Below, in pieces: positions 43,201 through 55,560 of a stretch of DNA of 64,000 bases. The translations under genes and the position numbers were made by a program. The notes under the pieces were generated by a model. It made no database searches. It was not told where the DNA came from and saw only the letters and a program-made list of their open reading frames with translations. The stretch's first letter is position 1. Each line of letters starts with the position of its first letter. The stretch is from Taxillus chinensis (lineage: Eukaryota > Streptophyta > Magnoliopsida > Santalales > Loranthaceae), in the NCBI GenBank assembly GCA_023512835.1, contig CM042088.1, positions 41,564,271-41,628,270 of the forward strand, in the 5' to 3' direction.

Positions 43201-45461
43201 TTGCATTCGGAAAACTAATTATGACGACTTTAGAGTTATTCTAACTGCTGACACTCATAAACTAATTGTGGTGTGGAGAGCTATATATTGAAGATTAATG
43301 GAAAGTTTGTTATGAAAATTCAATAAGAACTATAATTATGCAGTTTTCTTCTAATTTGAAGATTCTTTTGCCATACGAAGATGATGGAGGAGTGATGGTA
43401 GTTTATTTCTTATGTAATCAAAGAGTTGAAGGTCTTTAAATTTTAATGAGCGTTGGTGTGAAAAACAGAGTCACATTCTTCATTCATCTTTAGATTTACT
43501 GAAATCTTAAAATAGGTTTTCATAGTTCAGCAAGGTCAACCTTCGTTATCATTATACAACATCAGAGTTAATACAATTCTTGTTTCGACTCTGCAAATTT
43601 TTTTGTTTACCGTTCACATGATATTCTTTAAATTTTGCAAAACAATTCTGTGAATTGTGAGTTGAATTAAGCATCATAAAAATCATATCTGTCTATTTAC
43701 CCCATCTAGACCAGGTGCTGAGAGATATAAAATAATATTGATCGAGTATACAAGTGCATAACCTATATCATGTGCTTTGTCCCAACCCTGTGATAATGAT
43801 AGGACACAAAACATGTTATAAACAAATGAAATGTACCAAAGACTAATCAGAGTATTAATAGCTACAAAATGACAAGGAAAATTGCTTTTTGTATAGACTA
43901 AATACATCCCTTTCTCATAGCCAATGTTATACTTCCACTAATAACCTTGTTGGGATGCAAAATTTACCTCTTCTCACCTTGTCATAGTGTATGGTGACAA
44001 ATCATAATGTATGCATTGCAATTATGGTCATTTTTAGGCTCAATTGGTGTATAAAAATCCAAACAAATTCAAGCATCAAGTTATACATGCTTGAAAGGTT
44101 AATAAAAGCAAGTGAATAGCTATGGGCCCATGATAATACAGATTTGACGCAATAAAACTAACCTATAACATACCAAGTCGAAATGCATATGATAGAAATT
44201 TATTTTTAAAGCATATGTCTTCTGCAGCTAACACCCATCGTGCCAAGTTTGCATCTACAGTGGGAAAATTCTTGAATCCCCACATAACTGGGTCATCCAA
44301 CCTGTTACAAGTATTTATAAGACTCTAGTAATCAGCTACCACTATCATCATCTGATAATCACACAGTTATTCTCTGTGATTGATTATTAATTTGAAAAAA
44401 ATCAAATCAAAAACTGCTTTTCTATGCCTGTACCGTTTAATTGTCAAAAACTTCAGTGAAAGTCAACAAATGACCTCATTTTATTTGCACAATTCTTAGA
44501 AGAACTCATCCTTATAGAAGCATACGCATTAGCCACCTTGTTTCATCTTAATTCAAAATTAATCTGATGACAACACTATTATATATTTTTTCTGTTTTTG
44601 ATCTGTCTTTTACTATGTGCAGCTTTGTTTTCCATTCTCCATCGTCTAGAATTGAAATGCCATTTGAAAATTGAAATACAATTCAGCACTAAACTTCTAC
44701 GTGATTCCCTAATGCCCTTATGCCCCTTCAACAAAGAATTGAGTTGTATCCTCCAATAGCTCATCTTACGCCTAATTAATCTTGATATATCATTTGAATA
44801 CAAATAGCCAATTATCTCTCGCCAGTAGTCCCAAAGATCCAACAAATTTATCTGCACAATGGCATTGAGATCAAACCACTATCTCATACCAATTGACAAC
44901 AGTTTGGTGTTAAAATACGTGACCAAGATCAGTCGTGCTATTCACTTATAAAATTGAAATTAGCATCCATGATCAAATTATTAGCAAAATGATTGTTGAA
45001 TGTTGATGCAATTAAAATTGTAATTTTAAAATAATATTTTATACTTCCATCAATAGGTGAAAATCGTTAGTTTGTGTACACTTACCTGACTGAAATTCAT
45101 GTATATTTTACTTTGCTTCCCTAGAAACAGATTACTATAAAGCAATGCAAGAATAGAGGAGAATCAATCAGATAAATTTTTAAAGGAATATGGCATTAAA
45201 TAAAGCTAGAAAGATTACTAAAAGGAACATAGAGAAAAGAAAGGTGACTGACGTTGACATATGATTACTAACAGTAATGAGAGGTACTCCAGGAGGTCGG
45301 GATCGAACAAGATGAATCAGGGTATCAGCATTATGAACAAATGTAGTGTTGACAACGGTGGCCACCACTTTGGCAAATGCCCCAACTGCCATGATCAGCG
45401 TCTTCCGAGGAATCCCACCCAAGTGATTTGCTGCTGCTGCCCATTCCATACTTCGTCCCAT
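40298..45461 (-). CDS. Tafazzin-like lysophospholipid acyltransferase
   Basis: Five minus-strand exons, 45253-45461, 44174-44301, 41572-41657, 41125-41262 and 40298-40591, all with GT/AG borders, join in frame to 284 residues, as in Arabidopsis At1g78690. The catalytic NHX4D motif is made across intron 1 (NHMSTLDD), and the acceptor-binding FPEG motif is HTFPEGK in exon 4. Other family blocks are GKCIPITRGGGIYQE, RLKWGTASLIVRAPVTPIVL and MPENYLYGRRPLIP. The family transfers acyl groups to lysophospholipids; tafazzins remodel cardiolipin in mitochondria, and the plant homologue has been studied as a lysophosphatidylethanolamine acyltransferase. There are no lesions. Exon 4 starts with Val where I expect Leu, a mild change. 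Intron 2 (2.5 kb) contains a LINE fragment and another repeat. Confidence 0.93.
42150..42270 (+). pseudogene. LINE zinc-binding RT-tail fragment in intron
   Basis: The plus strand translates to QIDHLLFHCAWAGWSTIF then FGLKWV, matching the zf-RVT (reverse-transcriptase zinc-binding) module at the C terminus of plant LINE polyproteins (HLLFHC...W..F..FG..WV). It is antisense to the acyltransferase gene, in its second intron. No other LINE domain is attached. Confidence 0.65.
42600..43580 (+). repeat. TCGAA-word repeat in acyltransferase intron 2
   Basis: Dense degenerate words such as TTTCGAATCGAG, AATCGAAGTATC and GATTCAAAATGC fill 42700-43170, followed by less repetitive sequence. The texture is that of the LTR-like repeats at 560-900 and 39500-39850. 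It could be a solo LTR; no clean ends were identified. Confidence 0.4.
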
Positions 45462-46530
45462 GATTTTCTACGGCTCCAACTAACTTATTTCTCTAAAACC
45501 TTAAGGCATATGCAGAATTTACCTGTGTACACAACAAAAAATGACAAGTATTGGACAATCCATCTACGCAAACCGGAAAGTTCAACACAAGGCAACATGA
45601 ATGGAAAAACAGGCGTGCATCACAATGTAAGACATTAAATTCTGATTCTCATCCTATAGATACAGTAAAATATGGTATCGAAAAATGAGACTGAGAAAAA
45701 TGTCCACAAAAGTTGTGAGAAGCAACACCACATTTTTGGTCATCCATTGCCACGTTTCAGCCACTATGTTTGTCCTAGAGCTGTGTAGCAATCCAACATT
45801 CTTACTCAAAAGTCATTACAGGCTCAGGCTGTACCGTTCTAAGCAAGACCTCTACTTGAGCTACTTTTTTCCCTCTAGTATACGTTGGATAAATTGCTCC
45901 GTAGTTACCGAAGGTTAGGGCACTGTCTAAGGTCTAAATGGTCCACATGATAAAAAGCAATAAAAAATGATTTTTATAATTTGAGTTATTTTGAATAAAT
46001 AAGTAGAATTAAATGGCAATATCATAAAATTCAACAAAAAGTAATAAATATAAATTCTTAAGCACAAATTCATGCATAAACAATAAAGAATATACCTATG
46101 TTGTCACCAAAACATAAACCAGAAGCAAATGGAATAAAAAATATATATGATTCATTATCCATAATGCACTAGTTATAAGTTCAATTTCTTATTTATTTTG
46201 AAGTTAAAGGAAAAGAAAAACGAAAAAATTAGATTTAAAAAAAAACAAAAAAAATGTCTAGATGGCTTAGACGACCCAACATGGCTGCCTAGATGGACAA
46301 CCATCTAGACGATTTTGACAACAAAAGGATGGCATTGACCATCTTTTTGCCTGAACGAGACGATTTTGCAACTGTCCCTGTCTAGACGGTTGTCCAGACT
46401 GTTTTTTAGAACAATGGTCACCCAACACAAATTTCGGAGTCATTCCCATTACCTTTTGCAACAGAAAGACAATGACAAATGGATCTTCATTGTAGCAATA
46501 AAAAATTAAAAATTACTGAATATGCCAACT
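45462..46530. other. Upstream flank of the acyltransferase gene
   Basis: Probable leader and promoter of the minus-strand gene, then AT-rich DNA. A cluster of TCTAGACG / CGTCTAGA-like words at 46255-46410 is repetitive but unassigned. Confidence 0.4.
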
Positions 46531-48060
46531 GGTAAACTATTTGTGTGAGTTCCCAAGACAGTTATAAGTTGTACTGAGAGAGGTGGTGAATCAATACACT
46601 CATATTTAAATCTCTTTTAACTACAAAGCTCTTAACACCTCAGCCAGATACAGTTTTTACACCTCATGTTTGTGTTTTTAAACTTCGAAAAGTTGATACC
46701 TCAGCCAGATACAGTTACCTACTAATCATAACATTGTTCAACACTACCATTCGAACACCTTACCTAATCACAAATCTTGTAAAGATTTCCCTTTTTAAGG
46801 TGCTTTGTAATGGTGCTTTGTTATGCAGATCGTACCATCACGACAAAGTACAAGGGCTGGAAAATAGAGAAGACAAGGATTTTTATTTATTTTTTGGTTC
46901 AATCTCACTGACCTACTCTATGGGTGGCAAGGCTCCAACTTTTGCTAGAGATAATCTACTATGTAAATACTGAGACACCAGCCTCTTATAGGATATCTCT
47001 CTCTTTTTACTCTCTGTTTATAACAAGTATACAGGAGAATACTAAAGGTCACCTATTGTGTCTCTTCTTCTTCCTCTTTAATCAAGCTCTACTCACTTGC
47101 TATGAATGCTACACTTCAGCCCTTCTCTTGATCACGAAGAACTCTCATTATCTCTCTTGGAGTTACCTGGGTCTCTTTCTCTAAGTTTTCTTCAGATTGT
47201 CCAAACTCTTACTGCTCTGGATTACCTTAATCATCTCTTCTATTAGGGTTTGCTGCTCACCTGATTAAATGCACCAACTACTTGTCTTTTTTCCCAACAA
47301 TGCATGTGCGTTTTCCCAACAATGCATGTGCGCCGCTAAGACATGATCCATAATATGAGGATTCCCTATATTTAATTTCCAGTGCTTTCCCGCCTTCAAT
47401 TTGATCCATGGATTGTGCCAGCAGAACAAATTGGACGAGTATTGTTCCTTACACGTGTTCCAGAATTCCCTTAGGTATGAAAATTTAAAACTTGCTTAAG
47501 TATGGAATGATTAGAGTGGTCAGACTATCACTCCAAAACATCACTGCACAACTTAAGCAATCAGGTCTGCTCAAATGCACCAAACCTCAATATTTGTCTG
47601 TATAAACTAGCACCCCAGACTGTCAAACTTGGCAAAATATACTGTCATCCCATAATGTCAACTTAGTCCGAATATGCTGTCACCCCAATTGTCAAACACT
47701 GAATGAACTGTCAACACATACTGTCAGTCCAAACTGTCAAGCTTGTCCAAATATACTGTCAACTTTAGCTCGCTTATACTTTCAAAGATTGAAACGGTGT
47801 CATCCTACTTAAATGACCTGTTATACTATCAAGTCAAATTTCAATAGACAAACGACATTGTCCTACTTAAGTGTCAGTCGATACTGTCAATGACACACCG
47901 AATGTCAAGCCATACTGTTAATGGCAAAACGGAGTTGTACCACTTAAGTTTAAGTCCATACTGTCGAAGACAAAACAACACTCTGAACTGTCAAAACATA
48001 CCATCACTAGCAAAATGGCATCATCCCACTTAAGTAACACAACTTTAACCAGAGGCGTTC
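46531..48060. repeat. ACTGTCAA-rich degenerate repeat (LTR-like)
   Basis: From about 47520 to 48000 the word ACTGTCA or near variants recurs every 20-40 bp, interleaved with CCACTTAAGT. The earlier part has GAGGTGGTGAATCAATAC near 46580 and a repeated CCTCAGCCAGATACAGTT near 46640 and 46700. Such diffuse repetitive text is common in non-coding parts of plant LTR elements. A 22-bp perfect tandem duplication lies at 47289-47332 (TTTTCCCAACAATGCATGTG...). Confidence 0.45.
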
Positions 48061-48756
48061 TCTCTTCTTTGCATTGCTAGCCATATGGTCAAGCAATGCT
48101 CAACAAAATCCTTTTGTATTTTGAAAATAAAAAATAAAAAACTTTCAGAAAATAAAAGAAAAAACATTTTTCCATATTTATTTTGGTTTGGGTATTTAAG
48201 ATTTGAATATTATGAATTCAAACCTGCTTTTATTTGTACATTTAAAAAAAGATTTAAAACAAAAATTTTATTAATTACCAAACACACTAAGCAATTATTT
48301 CCTACATATTCCTTAAAAAAAACTTTAAAAATGGTAATTAGAAAAGTAGCGGGCACAATGGTTGCAAATTTCAACGAGGTAAGTTGATAGTGAAGAAACT
48401 CAAACTAGAACTCCAGTGAGCTCTAATATCAGCAATGAACTCTGGCAGTCGGCAGAGATCCCCAGTGAGTTTTGGTGGCAAAATGGAACTCCAGTGGCGA
48501 ATTCCAGTGAGCTTCGGCAGTGAGAATAGCAAACTCTAGAAAGCTCCGATAACGGCGCTAGAGGTGGTGGCAATAAACGAATTTGGTCAAAGAACTTTTC
48601 CGGAGAGACTAGCAAGGTAGCAAAGAATAGAGGAATGTGAGATGGTTGTGTTGAGTATTGAATTGAAGGTGAAAAGAAAGGTAGCCATTTATAGTCACAA
48701 AGTGGATGAAGAGGCCATTGGGATATTGTAAGCATGAGTTCCCTATATTTGGAGGG

Positions 48757-49805
48757 CATTATGTCACGCCTCGTGTGTCAGGGATATCTCCTGATAGCAT
48801 GACCCAAATTAACGGTCGTGTTACTTTTATGAGTAATGTGAAAAGCATAGATAATGCGCAACGAAAGCTTCGAAACAGTTGGTGTAGAAGATATGATGAA
48901 ACTCCTTCGGACTTTAAATGTACCAACCTAGTTAAGTGTGAGGAGCATGCCGCTAGTTGAGGACTTGACAGTGAAAAGATAATTTGATTATCCTTACACA
49001 AACTGATTAAAAACTAGAGTGTTCTTCTGTCGAGGCCAAGGCAGGAAAAATCAGCCTATGTGTGTCCCAAGCGGTAAGACTTATTTAAATCGACCTTCTC
49101 TCAAGGCGGCTAAGTGCTCACACGTTGAAATTATTATTGAAACAGATGATATTAGAGTAATCCGGCTCAAATCCTGAACACTCGCCAAGCACTCTCATAA
49201 TCAGCTAGCATATTCCCAACGTTGGGAGCCTACAAGTAAAATAGATCGACCGATAGAATGTTGCACACATCGTGTTCACTCTCACTGGAGTATCTAAGGT
49301 GCGATACAAAGTTGGCAAAAGAGAGTAGCAAAGAATGCGCTGGACGGCCTTGGTTCATCCAAACCCAAGCAACGCAATGAGGACATTGCAAAATCGGATG
49401 GGGGAGGATTTCATGCCACGTGTGCCGGGGACACCTCTTGGTAGTGTGATCAAAATTGGCGGTCATGCTACTTATATGGGGGTAGTATGAAAAGTGTAGC
49501 TGATGCGTAGCAAAATGCTCTAAGACAATTAGTGTATGAGATACGATAAAATCCCTTTGAAGTTCAAACGTATCAACCCGATTAAGTGCATAAAACACGC
49601 TGCTACTAGTCGAGGACTTGACGGTAAAGAGCAAATTTAGTCATCCTTACACAAACTAGTTCAGAACTGAAGTCATCATCCTGACAAACTTAAGGTGGGG
49701 CGAAACCACTCTACGCATGTCTCAAGCGAAAAGGCTTAATTAAATTGATCTTCTCTCGCAATGCAATTAAGTACCGCACAAATTGAAATTCTAATCCCGT
49801 GACAA
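48757..49805. repeat. Two diverged direct copies, ~650 bp apart
   Basis: Copy one is about 48757-49180 and copy two about 49405-49805. Matching landmarks include GCGCAACGAAAGCTT / GCGTAGCAAAATGCT, CTAGTTGAGGACTTGACAG / CTAGTCGAGGACTTGACGG and ATTATCCTTACACAAACTG / AGTCATCCTTACACAAACTA. There is no coding content. They may be LTRs or a tandem satellite of an unknown element. Confidence 0.6.
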
Positions 49806-49859
49806 TTAGGACCCTTAAGGGGTGCCTAGAAAGTCAAAGGTGGAGGCCACAACTTTTCT

Positions 49860-50460
49860 GCTGTCTACTCCATTAATGTTTTGTTCCAAAACATAATTGG
49901 ATCAACCTACATTTACAATGGTCGAACCACTTATCTTTGACCATAATAGAACTCTACTTCACATTGCACATGGATCAACTCACCCAACTTTGTGGGTACA
50001 CCATTCTTTTATGGTCCGCCATGTGTAGGTCAAATTTCCATGTGGGTCAACACATATCTATTTGCATCTCATGATTGTTGGGCTCATGGGTCGACCAACC
50101 TTGTTCCCTAAGCCAACTCGGTCACTTTTCAATGTCACTATTACTAATTTGGTTAACATGCCACCTATGTGGGTCAACTTACTTGTTCAAATGAATCCAA
50201 AATCAGTGAGTTGATAACCTGATGGGTTGACCTTTGTATCGAATCCAAAGACACAGATTGGAAAACCCGATGGGTCATCATGCCCTATCTGTGGGTCGAC
50301 CCACTTAAATGGTGCATGTCTATCACATGTCGATCAACCCACCTTTTCAGAGGTCAACCCAATCTTCTTTTTCTATTGCATCAAGCTTGCAGCTGCCATG
50401 TGTGGGTTGACTGGCCTAGTTCATAGCTCAACCCAGTCCTCTGTTTTTCTTTGACAAGTG
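49860..50460. repeat. GGGTCAACC-rich degenerate repeat
   Basis: The words GGGTCAAC, GGTCGACC, GGGTTGACC and their complements recur about every 30-50 bp on both strands, giving many small hairpins. LTR-like filler is the likely explanation; no protein or ends were found. Confidence 0.45.
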
Positions 50461-50924
50461 TGAAACACAAACACATCAAAGAAGCAATTGAGCCACAACT
50501 GAATAAACACATTTATAATTACAAAACTAATGAATGCATTTTTCATGGTGTGCAATTGAAATTTTGGAAGACTTTTCGCTTGAAATTTTTAACGTTGGAG
50601 GATGGCATTTGAAGCTCTTTGAAATTCTCTCGTTTGAAAATCCCCCTTTAACTCTTTTTTCATTATGCATCCTTAAGCAATGTGGTTTTAAAAATATATA
50701 AATAAAACTACAACATCATTCTTTTTACCCATCGCTTAAGCCACATGTTCTTAAGAAAAAAAACGAAACAAAACAAAAACAACTACAATATCAATTTTCA
50801 CGGCTTGACCATCTTTTTAAATAACTAAAGTGAAGGCCGACAACCAGAGCCTAACAATGTGGACTTCGACTAACTAAAGTGAAGACTGACAATCGAAGTA
50901 CTAGTCTTGCCAATTGACAGACCA
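50461..50924. other. Unassigned AT-rich DNA
   Basis: No gene or recognisable element. Confidence 0.4.
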
Positions 50925-51944
50925 GTCCTATATACAGTCATTCAACTATGCCTCTTGTACCTTGTCTGCTACTTAACCTTTTTTTTCTCATTTGAATTAC
51001 TAAACATGTATTTTTGTACATATAAAGTCATTGTTATTTTATTTTATGCTGACTTGGACAAAGGAGTAAACAACAGTCTTGGGTGAGTTGATTATCGCTC
51101 AAACCAAAAACCTAATGGGAATCATGAAGGGCACAACAATGATGACGCCAAGGACAGGATGTGTGGTCATGCATGGAAGTGTAGTGTGTTTTGCAGTGGG
51201 GAGGGTTGTTGGTGGAAGGTGGCATGGCCTAAGGTAGAATACGAAATTCAATTTTAAAATGACAGACGCCAGAAATATCCCAGCACCATCCAACAATATT
51301 ATTTCTGGATTTTTAATTGTTAATTTCTTCCGGCCTTCATCCTCTCCCTACCAAATTTCCGCCTCACAATCTCCACCAGCAGCCTTGCACTTCACCTCCA
51401 TCCACAGTCATCTCACCACTGCTTATCCACTCGCCACTTACTCGTACAGCTCATTCACCCTTGACATCATCATCACTCCACCATGGGGTCATCTCACCAC
51501 ACTCTCCACTGCCCACCAAGCTCATGTGGGCGTGAACTGTTCTTTTGCATCCCTCCCCACTCGTGTTGGTTGTGGTGTCCCCTGACGATGATGTCGGCAT
51601 CAATTCAGCTCAGCCAGCTCAGCTTCCACGCTGCAGATGAACTCGTCCCGCTTACTCGTTCAGCCTATCCATAGTCATTGCACAGTCCACCCTTGCCTAT
51701 TCACTAACTCTGGCTCTTTTCAAAACATTGACTCTGGCGTGGCTTTTTTTCTTTCCAACTCAGCATAAAATAAACAATACATGTGTTAAAAACGTATGCA
51801 CCCATTAAGTTTTTCATCCAAAACTTAACGGCAGTGACTTTGCATGTACAAAAAAACATGTTTAGGATTCAAATGGGAAGAAAAAGTGCTCAGTGACCGG
51901 CAAGGTACAAGAGGTATAGTTGAATGACCATAGACATAATTGAC
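50925..51944. mobile_element. Element with ~100-bp terminal inverted repeats
   Basis: The left arm (GTCATTCAACTATGCCTCTTG...CTAAACATGTATTTTTGTACAT, about 50937-51022) is mirrored by the complement of the right arm (51848-51930), which reads GTCATTCAACTATACCTCTT and so on. Long TIRs suggest a Mutator-like non-autonomous element. The 750-bp core is richer in GC; its open frames (for example 51259-51585) are Ser/Pro/His-rich and unrecognised, so gene capture is possible but unsupported. No target duplication was found. It lies about 180 bp from the broken end of the PPR pseudogene. Confidence 0.65.
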
Positions 51945-52122
51945 CCTTGATTGACCAGCTTGCCTTCTAACAAAATGATTAATCGTTGACCTTTTTTTTC
52001 TTGATTGTCAAAGCCTACCTCTACTCATTCAAAGTTAGCACAAAAAAATTAGAAGTACAAAAGCTAAAGGATCCAGCCTGATTAAAATGGAATATAATAG
52101 CAACAAGCTAACGTAGTAAAAA

Positions 52123-53517
52123 TTATTTCAAACCGAGTAACTGGCAAAATTGTTCTAAGCGTGGCAAAGGGCATTTATTTAGCTGTAATTCAAAGATCAT
52201 TGCATTCCAAGATATCAAATTTCTACAAGGCGCATTAGAAAATATCTGATAAGCTTGCTTGAGTTCGCCATGCTTGGAGAATGCAAACGCCAATGCATTC
52301 CAAACCTGGATATTTAAGATGAGCCCATTAATAAACACAAAGCCTAGAACCATTTCCCCAAAGCCACTAAGCTTGCCAATAGAGATCCATTTGTAAACTC
52401 ATCCACCTCAATTGCTTGCCTCTGCATTTGCGGGTAGGTTGAGATTGCCAATCCATGGCAATTCTTCTCAGCATAGCTCATAACTATGGTATCCCAGGAG
52501 ACAATACCCCTCACTATCAATTCACTGAGAACATGGTGACCTGCATCAAAATCCCCCACACCAGAGTACATGGTCATGGCAGCATTTTGCACATAAGTAC
52601 AGCAATTGTAACCCATTTTGATAGCTAGACCATTGAGCGGAGGGCCAACAACATCTCATGTGCAAAAGCTCATAAGACTCAAGAAAGTTCATTTAGAGGG
52701 TTTTAGGCTTACCCTCCGCATGCTTCATTTGCTTTGTTCTCAGAGATGCACCAACACCGAGTGAAGCACAATAATTACACTTATGCTAGTGTTCTAAGTT
52801 TGTGTTCTTTCGCTGTACTGGACCATGGGAAGCAAGTGCAGCCTTTGGTTATTAAAACTGGGTTTCTGGCTAGACCTTCCATGATCAATGCTCAACTGGC
52901 AATGTATTTCAACTTTGGAAATGTGTTCGATGCGTGCACAATGTTTGAAAAATCTGAGCTTACCGGACATGATCATATAACTTTCAATGCCATGATTGCT
53001 GGCCTTGGAGATACAGGAAGGGACAAAGTGAAGACTCTGTGTCTGCTTTCTGCATATCCTGTAATGAGTGCATTCCAATTTGCCACATTTTTCTGTGACA
53101 TTACATTGAACACCTAAAGTGCACTTCTAATCGAACCTAATTTTGCACATGCCGACAAGAGACTTGTCCAAGATTACACATCTGGATCCTAAATTTCAGC
53201 GAAGGCCTTCTTCACAGATACTAAGTCCTCTGCATTTACACGCAAAGAGAGAAGGGTGTTGTTAATGCACGGATAGGTGCTGAGGCCAGCATGGACAGCA
53301 AGGGTGTGGGCCTGAGTCCCGGAGACACAGCATCACGTAGGTTGGCACAGGCAGTAATGGCGGAAAAGAGGGTGTAGTGGTCAGGTTTGAGGTTATTTGG
53401 GGAGGCATGAACTTAAGCAAACAGTTGAAGGGCATCTGAGAAGCAAGTTGCACAATTGAGGGTTGCGAGTCAGTGGTTGGGGGTAAAGAGTTGTTGAGAA
53501 GAATTTTGGGCTATCAT
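52123..53517 (-). pseudogene. Truncated, rearranged copy of the PPR gene
   Basis: Homologous to the PPR gene at 32177-34345 but lacking about the last third. On the minus strand, 53028-53517 matches the N-terminal part and 52123-52730 the middle (for example FKNGL/FINGLILNIQV and AFSKHGE). Between them, about 52732-53027 encodes its PPR block on the plus strand (KQVQPLVIKTGFLARPS), so this piece is inverted. Disabling changes include a 2-bp insertion near 53318, an in-frame stop at 53413-53415 and later frameshifts. It cannot make a PPR protein. Confidence 0.9.
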
Positions 53518-54640
53518 TGTTGCAGCAGTAGATGTTGTATGTCCATCTAGGAACTTCATTCCTTGTTCTCATGCTACATAAATTCAGCTATCAGTACAAC
53601 CGTTGGTTGAAGGAAAGGCCAGTTTTATAAGAAACAGTTATCTTGGCATCTCACAGTATAACTAGTACATCTATAATAATTAAAAAAATAATATTTTTTT
53701 CATAAAAAAAAAAAAAAACACCTGAAGACTTCAAAAATATGGACACTTGTGTATTCACTAACTATTGAGTGACGCAAATCTACTATTCAAAAGAGATGGA
53801 AAGGAACTTTTATGCAAATAAAATGCCTTCAAAGCTCCCAACATTGATTTAATCAATCAGAGCTCAAAATCTAGCAATTGCATATATACACAATTCAATA
53901 TATCAACAGTGGAAGTGAAGGTAGCATAGTAAAAAAGGAACCGAAAAAATATAGTATGACCAAACACACACACGCACGCACACATTGCTCTCCTACTAGT
54001 GATGAGTCATTCCAGTTGACAGTGATACAACACCATTGGTCCCCATCCAATTTGCATATTTTTCAGATTTACAATATTTGTGACGGAATCAAACTAGAAT
54101 AAAATCTACAAATGTGGTTTACAATGCTACTGTAGTAATTAGCAGGCATATAAATGCAATTATAAACGTATCATTCAACCCTTCCCGGTCAGCCAACCTC
54201 GCAATATAAATCCGACAACTGAAAAAAGCAAGCAAATCAAATCAATTTATATTTCATGGACCATAGAAGTCACTACTAAATCAAACTATATCACAATTGA
54301 AAGCCAATGACACACAAGCCTCCCAGGTTCTCCAAATAATAAAAAATCGATCGTAAAAGGAAAACAAAAAATAATAATAAACCCAATAAATGAACCAGAA
54401 AATCAACGCAACATAATTCAAATGTGTTCTAAACTCGTAATCACCAGGCCCCAGCAAGGAGTAAGCAACCCTAAAATTGGAGAATCGTGTAAGAGATTTT
54501 CAAAGCCTCGTACCTTCCGATTAGGAGACAAAACGAAATAGACGGAGCAGTCCCGTACAATCCGACGAAATTTCAGGCGAAAAGACAGTGGCAGCGACCG
54601 ACCGGAGATTCGGCGTCCAGGTTGTGTGCGAATAAAGTAA
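53518..54640 (-). repeat. Duplicated PPR leader/promoter region
   Basis: Colinear with 34346-35495: landmarks such as GATGAGTCATTCCAGTTGA, GGTCAGCCAACCTCGCAA, GACGGAGCAGTCC and GTCCAGGTTGTGTGCGA occur in both. Homology stops abruptly just after the last of these, marking the edge of the segmental duplication. Confidence 0.85.
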
Positions 54641-55560
54641 GGTCTTTAAGAAAAAAAACGCTTGAAAACAATTTTTTGGAGAGAAAATATATTTTTTAAA
54701 AATCGAACCTTATACGAATTAATTAAAATATAATAATAATAAATTGAATCTCATAAAAATTAAAAACCTTTAAAATTTAAATAATTACTTTTTAAAATCT
54801 TAATTTGAATAAATTAATAATTTATGTATAAAATATGTACATAAAATATATTTTATCAGACGAATTATATTTTTAAAAACAAACATTTAAAAACCGTTCA
54901 ATCAAGTAGGTTATCATATCTTTTTTATGATTAGATGATGCTAGTAAATCTTATGTAGGTAATCCTATCTCTTCTCATCTGTCTTATCTCTCATGTTTCT
55001 GTTTAACCTAGAATAGTTATGTCAATAGATTTCACATAAACACGCTTAGGTCAAACATGTTGAACAAATTTTGCCAAGATTTGATTTATTAGGTTGATAT
55101 TTGATTCATTTTGAACATAAAGTTCTCTATTTCGACGTATGGTGTTATTAGATTGTTGTTGAATTTGGTTGATCGTTGAGTATGGTATAAATGTTATGAT
55201 GTTTAATTGTTAGTTTTTGGTTGATCGTTGATGTCATCAAAAATAAGGTTGTTTATGCATGAAGTAGGCTCAATAAAGTTGTTATTGATGTTGTTAAATT
55301 GATATTTGATGATAGATATATGTTTAGGTATAAAACCTTTTTGTTTAGGCTGTATTTTTTGGTTTGAATCAACATTTTGTTAAACCTACTTAAAGTATCG
55401 TCATTTGGAACGAACTATATAATGAAAAACGCAAACTAATAGCTACATAAAGCATATGCACGAGACATGCACAAAGTATACAAAATGTTGGTTATAGGTT
55501 GGGACTACATAAGATGCGTGCACGACATGACACAAGCTTGCACGAATCAAAGGGGCATGA
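54641..55560. other. AT-rich gene-free DNA
   Basis: Nothing supported. Repeated GGTTGATCGTTGA words occur near 55160-55220. Confidence 0.4.
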
